A stretch of DNA of 64,000 nucleotides from Lutibacter sp. (GTDB lineage Bacteria > Bacteroidota > Bacteroidia > Flavobacteriales > Flavobacteriaceae). A program made the translations under genes and the position numbers. Below, in pieces: positions 61,176-64,000 of the stretch. The first letter of the stretch is position 1; every line of letters starts with the position of its first letter. Below the pieces are notes generated by a model. That model saw only the letters and a list, made by a program, of their open reading frames with translations. It did not search any database and was not told the DNA's origin. The stretch is from NCBI GenBank assembly GCA_030694935.1, contig JAUYUA010000092.1, forward strand, positions 1-64,000, in the 5' to 3' direction.

Positions 61176-61421
61176 TTACTCCAAATCCTGAAGTTCCCCA
61201 AGTTGTTTTAGGATGTCAAAAGTTTTTTTTGCCTCTTCTTCATTAATGGTAGAAATGGCGGCACCAACGTGAACCAACACATAATCGCCAACATTCGCTT
61301 CAGGAACCAAAGTGAGGCTCACTTCTTTTATGATTCCGTCAAAAGACACTTTCCCCATTCTGAAAGTTTCATCCAACTGAGAAGTAATTGCTATTAATTT
61401 TCCGGGAATTGATAAACACAT
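61176..61421 (-). CDS. hypC: hydrogenase maturation chaperone HypC
   Basis: An 81-residue HypC/HybG family protein beginning MCLSIPGKL; Cys2 is the residue that binds the Fe(CN)2CO intermediate with HypD. It serves the [NiFe] hydrogenase whose small subunit lies across the divergent promoter. hypD, hypE and hypF are not in the window. Confidence 0.95.
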   Translation of the reverse strand: MCLSIPGKLIAITSQLDETFRMGKVSFDGIIKEVSLTLVPEANVGDYVLVHVGAAISTINEEEAKKTFDILKQLGELQDLE

Positions 61422-61424
61422 GGT

Positions 61425-61521
61425 GATTTACGATTTACGATTTATGATTTACGATTTTTCAACTGGCGACTCCGCTCTGTGACCTTTTTAAAACTTTTAA
61501 CTTTTAATATCTAATATTTAA
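61425..61521. repeat. two heptamer repeat tracts in the hypC-hypB gap
   Basis: 61425-61459 reads GATTTAC, GATTTAC, GATTTAT, GATTTAC, GATTTTT. 61494-61521 reads CTTTTAA, CTTTTAA, TATCTAA, TATTTAA. The words are in different families but share a 7-bp period. They enlarge the gap between hypB and hypC to 96 bp. Confidence 0.85.
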
Positions 61522-62345
61522 CTTTTTCCCATTTCGTGTGTTAACGAGCCTTTCAACCATTGATACCAATCTTCCATTCCTTCACCCGTAGTTGCCGAAA
61601 CTTCAAAAAACAGCAATTTCGGATTTACCTGCAGCGCATATTTTTTAATATTGTCAACATTTATATTTACATAAGGCAGCAAATCTATTTTATTGATGAT
61701 ACAAACATCCGAAGTATAAAACATATCGGGATATTTGATGGGTTTGTCTTCACCTTCGGTGGTACTTATGATAACTACGCGTTTATTTTCTCCCAAATCG
61801 AACATGGACGGACAAACCAAATTGCCCACATTTTCAATCATTAAAATGGAATTGTCTTCAATTTTTAACTTTTTAACGGCATCATAAACCATATCGCTTT
61901 CCAAATGGCAACCTTTTCCTGTGTTTATTTGAACAACAGGAACATCGTGCGCGGCAATTCTGTTGGCATCATTTAAAGTTTGCTGATCGCCTTCAATCAC
62001 ATAAAATGAAATTTCATTTTTTAAATCGGCCAAAGTGCGTTCCAGAAGCGCTGTTTTTCCAGAGCCCGGAGAACTCACCAGATTAAGTGCGAAAATGTTT
62101 TTTGCTTCAAAATAACCCCTATTTCTTGCGGCTAAAAGCTGGTTGTTTTGAAGAATGTCTCGCTCAATTTCCAAAACTTTGTGTTGATGGTCGTGTTCAT
62201 GAGAATGACCATCATGATGATGATCATCGTGCGAATGAGAATGTCCGTCGTGATGATGATGATTCCCTTGAGAATGATGTTCTTCTCCAGGTTTTAAAAT
62301 AACGGGACCGTTATTTTCGGTGCCGCAACCACAAGTTCCACACAT
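61518..62345 (-). CDS. hypB: hydrogenase nickel-incorporation GTPase HypB
   Basis: A 275-residue protein. The N-terminal high-affinity nickel motif (CGTCGCG) is followed by a His-rich stretch of about 30 residues (HHHHDGHSHSHDDHHHDGH), then the GTPase domain with P-loop VSSPGSGKTALLERT and the NKIDLLPY G4 motif. It loads nickel into the large subunit together with HypA. The His-rich region suggests nickel storage as well as delivery. It lies 13 bp downstream of hypA. Confidence 0.96.
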   Translation of the reverse strand: MCGTCGCGTENNGPVILKPGEEHHSQGNHHHHDGHSHSHDDHHHDGHSHEHDHQHKVLEIERDILQNNQLLAARNRGYFEAKNIFALNLVSSPGSGKTALLERTLADLKNEISFYVIEGDQQTLNDANRIAAHDVPVVQINTGKGCHLESDMVYDAVKKLKIEDNSILMIENVGNLVCPSMFDLGENKRVVIISTTEGEDKPIKYPDMFYTSDVCIINKIDLLPYVNINVDNIKKYALQVNPKLLFFEVSATTGEGMEDWYQWLKGSLTHEMGKS

Positions 62346-62358
62346 ATTTAAATTTGTT

Positions 62359-62700
62359 TTAAATGACTTCCAATGCTTTTACCCTCAATTCTTTTCCCTG
62401 CAAAATACTTTTAAAATAACTTTGGCAATAGGGGCAAGGATCATATAAATTTTCCATTTCAAATTCCGTATCGCAATCAACGCACTTTCCTTTTCCTTTA
62501 ATCACAATAATTTCTTTTTCGGCAAATTCAAGGACAGTATCCTTTATGGCCGATTCCCATATAAAGTTTAAAGAATCAAGTTCAATACCCGACAAAACAC
62601 CTATTTCAAGCTCAATTTTTGTAACGCTGTTTGCCTTTGCTTTCGCTGTTTCATCTTCGGCAATCTTAACAATTCCCAATGCTATGGATAGTTCGTGCAT
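62359..62700 (-). CDS. hypA: hydrogenase nickel-incorporation protein HypA
   Basis: A 113-residue metallochaperone. The N-terminal MHELSIALGIV carries the nickel-binding His2, and the zinc finger reads CVDCDTEF...CPYCQ. It passes nickel to HypB and the hydrogenase large subunit. It is the first gene of the hypABC set and is divergent from the hydrogenase small subunit gene with a shared 248-bp region. Confidence 0.96.
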   Translation of the reverse strand: MHELSIALGIVKIAEDETAKAKANSVTKIELEIGVLSGIELDSLNFIWESAIKDTVLEFAEKEIIVIKGKGKCVDCDTEFEMENLYDPCPYCQSYFKSILQGKELRVKALEVI

Positions 62701-62948
62701 AATTAAAAAATGCGTTTAAAATCAAATTTACAAATTATCTTCAAATAAATAGGTGAATCTATTTTTTCTCCCACTATTTTTATTTGGTTTAAATAAGGAT
62801 TAAAGCTTTATTTACCTTATTTTAAATCGTTCTAAATTAGAGGGTTAACATAAATTTATTCAAAAAAATTTGTACTTTCGATTTGTGCTTTTTTCAATCG
62901 GAAAGCACACGAGTAAAAAGTCTTTGTCATTACTTAAAAACTTTACTT
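62701..62948. promoter_or_regulatory. divergent promoter region between hypA and the hydrogenase small subunit gene
   Basis: AT-rich 248 bp between divergent operons. TACTTTCG at 62873-62880 on the plus strand resembles a Bacteroidota -7 element, but no good TTG element is correctly spaced. No obvious palindromic regulator site was found. Confidence 0.4.
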
Positions 62949-64000
62949 ATGCCTACCGAAAACGAACAACGGGACACCTACTACAAAAGCATCATAAAAC
63001 AAGGTTACAGCCGTAGGGATTTTCTTAAATTTTCTACCTATATGGCTGCTTTTATGGGCTTAGAATCTTCTATGGTTGGACAAATAGCCGAATCTTTGGA
63101 AAAAACGCCAAGAATACCGATTATTTGGGAGCACTACCAAGAATGCACTTGCTGCAGTGAATCTTTTATCAGGTCGAACCACCCTATTGTGGCTGATATT
63201 ATTTTGGACAAAATTTCCCTGGATTATACCTTAACCTTAATGGCAGCTTCCGGACATCAGGCCGAAGCGGCAAAAAAAGCGGTTATGGATAAATATAAAG
63301 GAGAGTACATTCTTTGCGTTGAGGGTTCCATTCCATTAGGTGACGACGGAAATTATTGTTGTATCGCAGGAAAATCGGCAAAAGAAACATTTTTGGAAGC
63401 TGCAGAAGGCGCCAAAGCAATCATTGCTTGGGGAAGCTGTGCTTCTAATGGATGCGTGCAGGCCGCAAAACCAAATCCAACAGGCGCAACGCCTATCCAT
63501 AAAATAGTAAAAAACAAACCTATTATTAGAGTGCCTGGCTGTCCGCCAATTGGCGAAGTGATGGCAGGCGTTATTATGCATGTGGTTGCTTTTGGAAGAT
63601 ATCCGGAATTGGACAGATTGGGAAGGCCAAAAGCATTTTACGGAAAACGGGTTCACGACACCTGTTACCGACGACCTTATTATGATGCTGGCTTATTTGC
63701 CGAAACATTTGACGACCAAAATTCCAAAAATGGTTTTTGCCTATATAAAGTAGGATGCAAAGGACCTATGACATACAACTCTTGCGGAAACATAAAATGG
63801 AACAATGGCATTAGTTTTCCAATACAGTCCGGTCACGGTTGCATAGGATGCAGCGAAGAAAATTTCTGGGACAATGGCCCATTCTATGAAAGAACTACAA
63901 AAATACCTGGATTTGCGGTTGAAAGCAATGCCGATACCGTTGGGAAAGTAGCAGGTGCCGTCCTAGTGGGCGGCGTCGCCTTACACGCCGTTGCCGCAAA
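62949..64000 (+). CDS. [NiFe] hydrogenase small subunit, oxygen-tolerant type (partial at window end)
   Basis: 350 codons are visible from ATG to the window edge without a stop. The protein has a Tat signal (SRRDFLKFS, residues 21-29) and a small-subunit fold. The proximal-cluster region has six cysteines: E-C66-T-C68-C69, G-S-C164-A-S-N-G-C169 and P-G-C198-P-P. The two extra cysteines (68 and 169) are those that create the [4Fe-3S] cluster of oxygen-tolerant membrane-bound (group 1d) hydrogenases. The distal cluster (His236, Cys239, Cys264, Cys270) and medial 3Fe-4S cluster (Cys279, Cys298, Cys301) are also present. The uptake hydrogenase would couple H2 oxidation to respiration. The C-terminal anchor helix and large subunit lie outside the window. 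Confidence 0.95.
   Translation, partial: MPTENEQRDTYYKSIIKQGYSRRDFLKFSTYMAAFMGLESSMVGQIAESLEKTPRIPIIWEHYQECTCCSESFIRSNHPIVADIILDKISLDYTLTLMAASGHQAEAAKKAVMDKYKGEYILCVEGSIPLGDDGNYCCIAGKSAKETFLEAAEGAKAIIAWGSCASNGCVQAAKPNPTGATPIHKIVKNKPIIRVPGCPPIGEVMAGVIMHVVAFGRYPELDRLGRPKAFYGKRVHDTCYRRPYYDAGLFAETFDDQNSKNGFCLYKVGCKGPMTYNSCGNIKWNNGISFPIQSGHGCIGCSEENFWDNGPFYERTTKIPGFAVESNADTVGKVAGAVLVGGVALHAVAA

Noticed and set aside
63336-63656. Minus-strand 106-residue reading frame at the right edge
   Set aside because: It lies entirely antisense to the hydrogenase small subunit gene, whose plus-strand frame has all cluster cysteines.
1-64000. tRNA or rRNA genes
   Set aside because: No cloverleaf-like sequence with a T-loop GGTTCGANTCC was found in any intergenic region, and no rRNA-like stretches were seen. 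A covariance search would be decisive.

Overview
The window is AT-rich chromosomal DNA from a member of the Bacteroidota, almost certainly a Flavobacteriaceae-type bacterium. The evidence is the gliding-motility genes gldE and gldD behind ssb, a TonB-dependent receptor with a carboxypeptidase-regulatory-like N-terminus, paired M16 peptidases, a GSCFA protein, a long biopterin-dependent aromatic amino acid hydroxylase, promoters of the TTG-N18-TAnnTTTG type, and weak or absent Shine-Dalgarno sequences. The genus cannot be fixed from the sequence alone. No rRNA, tRNA, CRISPR array or complete insertion sequence was seen.

Layout. 0-7 kb: DUF3108 protein, M23 lipoprotein, pgi and a large outer-membrane receptor. 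7.1-7.7 kb: a decayed transposase. 7.9-13 kb: a SCO protein and a metal-homeostasis block (feoA, feoB, a Cys-rich FeoB partner, then a ZIP transporter with its DtxR/MntR regulator), with palindromic operator candidates. 13-28 kb: panE, an EamA exporter, leuS, SemiSWEET, a PepSY protein, a NtrY-like kinase, a crotonase, a LysM/NlpC peptidase, an HD hydrolase, a bacilliredoxin, a TerB-DnaJ protein, a ParD/ParE pair and a broken ORF6N gene. 28-46 kb: ileS-dksA-lspA, uvrC-patatin/Omp85, rng, a 30-residue basic protein, HU, mutY, ssb-gldE-gldD-ctaA, small lipoproteins and a second EamA exporter. 46-60.6 kb: M16 pair, merR/M23, alaS, GSCFA, rhodanese, aromatic hydroxylase, M48 peptidase, gpmI and a thioredoxin-like lipoprotein. 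60.6-64 kb: an ORF6N gene, then hypC, hypB and hypA, divergent from the small subunit of a [NiFe] hydrogenase cut by the window edge. That subunit carries the six-cysteine proximal-cluster signature of oxygen-tolerant group 1 enzymes.

The most unusual signal is a set of short palindromic repeats that have entered protein-coding genes and are translated. A two-hairpin element interrupts both leuS and ileS at equivalent places, just before the CP1 editing domain, in the same reading frame. In ileS it is a bare 75-bp, 25-residue insert. In leuS it carries a complete-looking DUF559 (Vsr-like, PD-(D/E)XK) nuclease domain flanked by two 40-bp direct repeats, adding about 172 residues to the synthetase. 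A third, half-length copy lies in front of the GSCFA gene and is identical over 35 bp to the ileS left half. Other repeat families have entered ileS again, the GSCFA gene, the 3' end of panE and an ORF6N gene, which is frameshifted. Intergenic regions are rich in GC-rich palindromes, GGCTTTAGCC-type palindromes and degenerate tandem heptamers.
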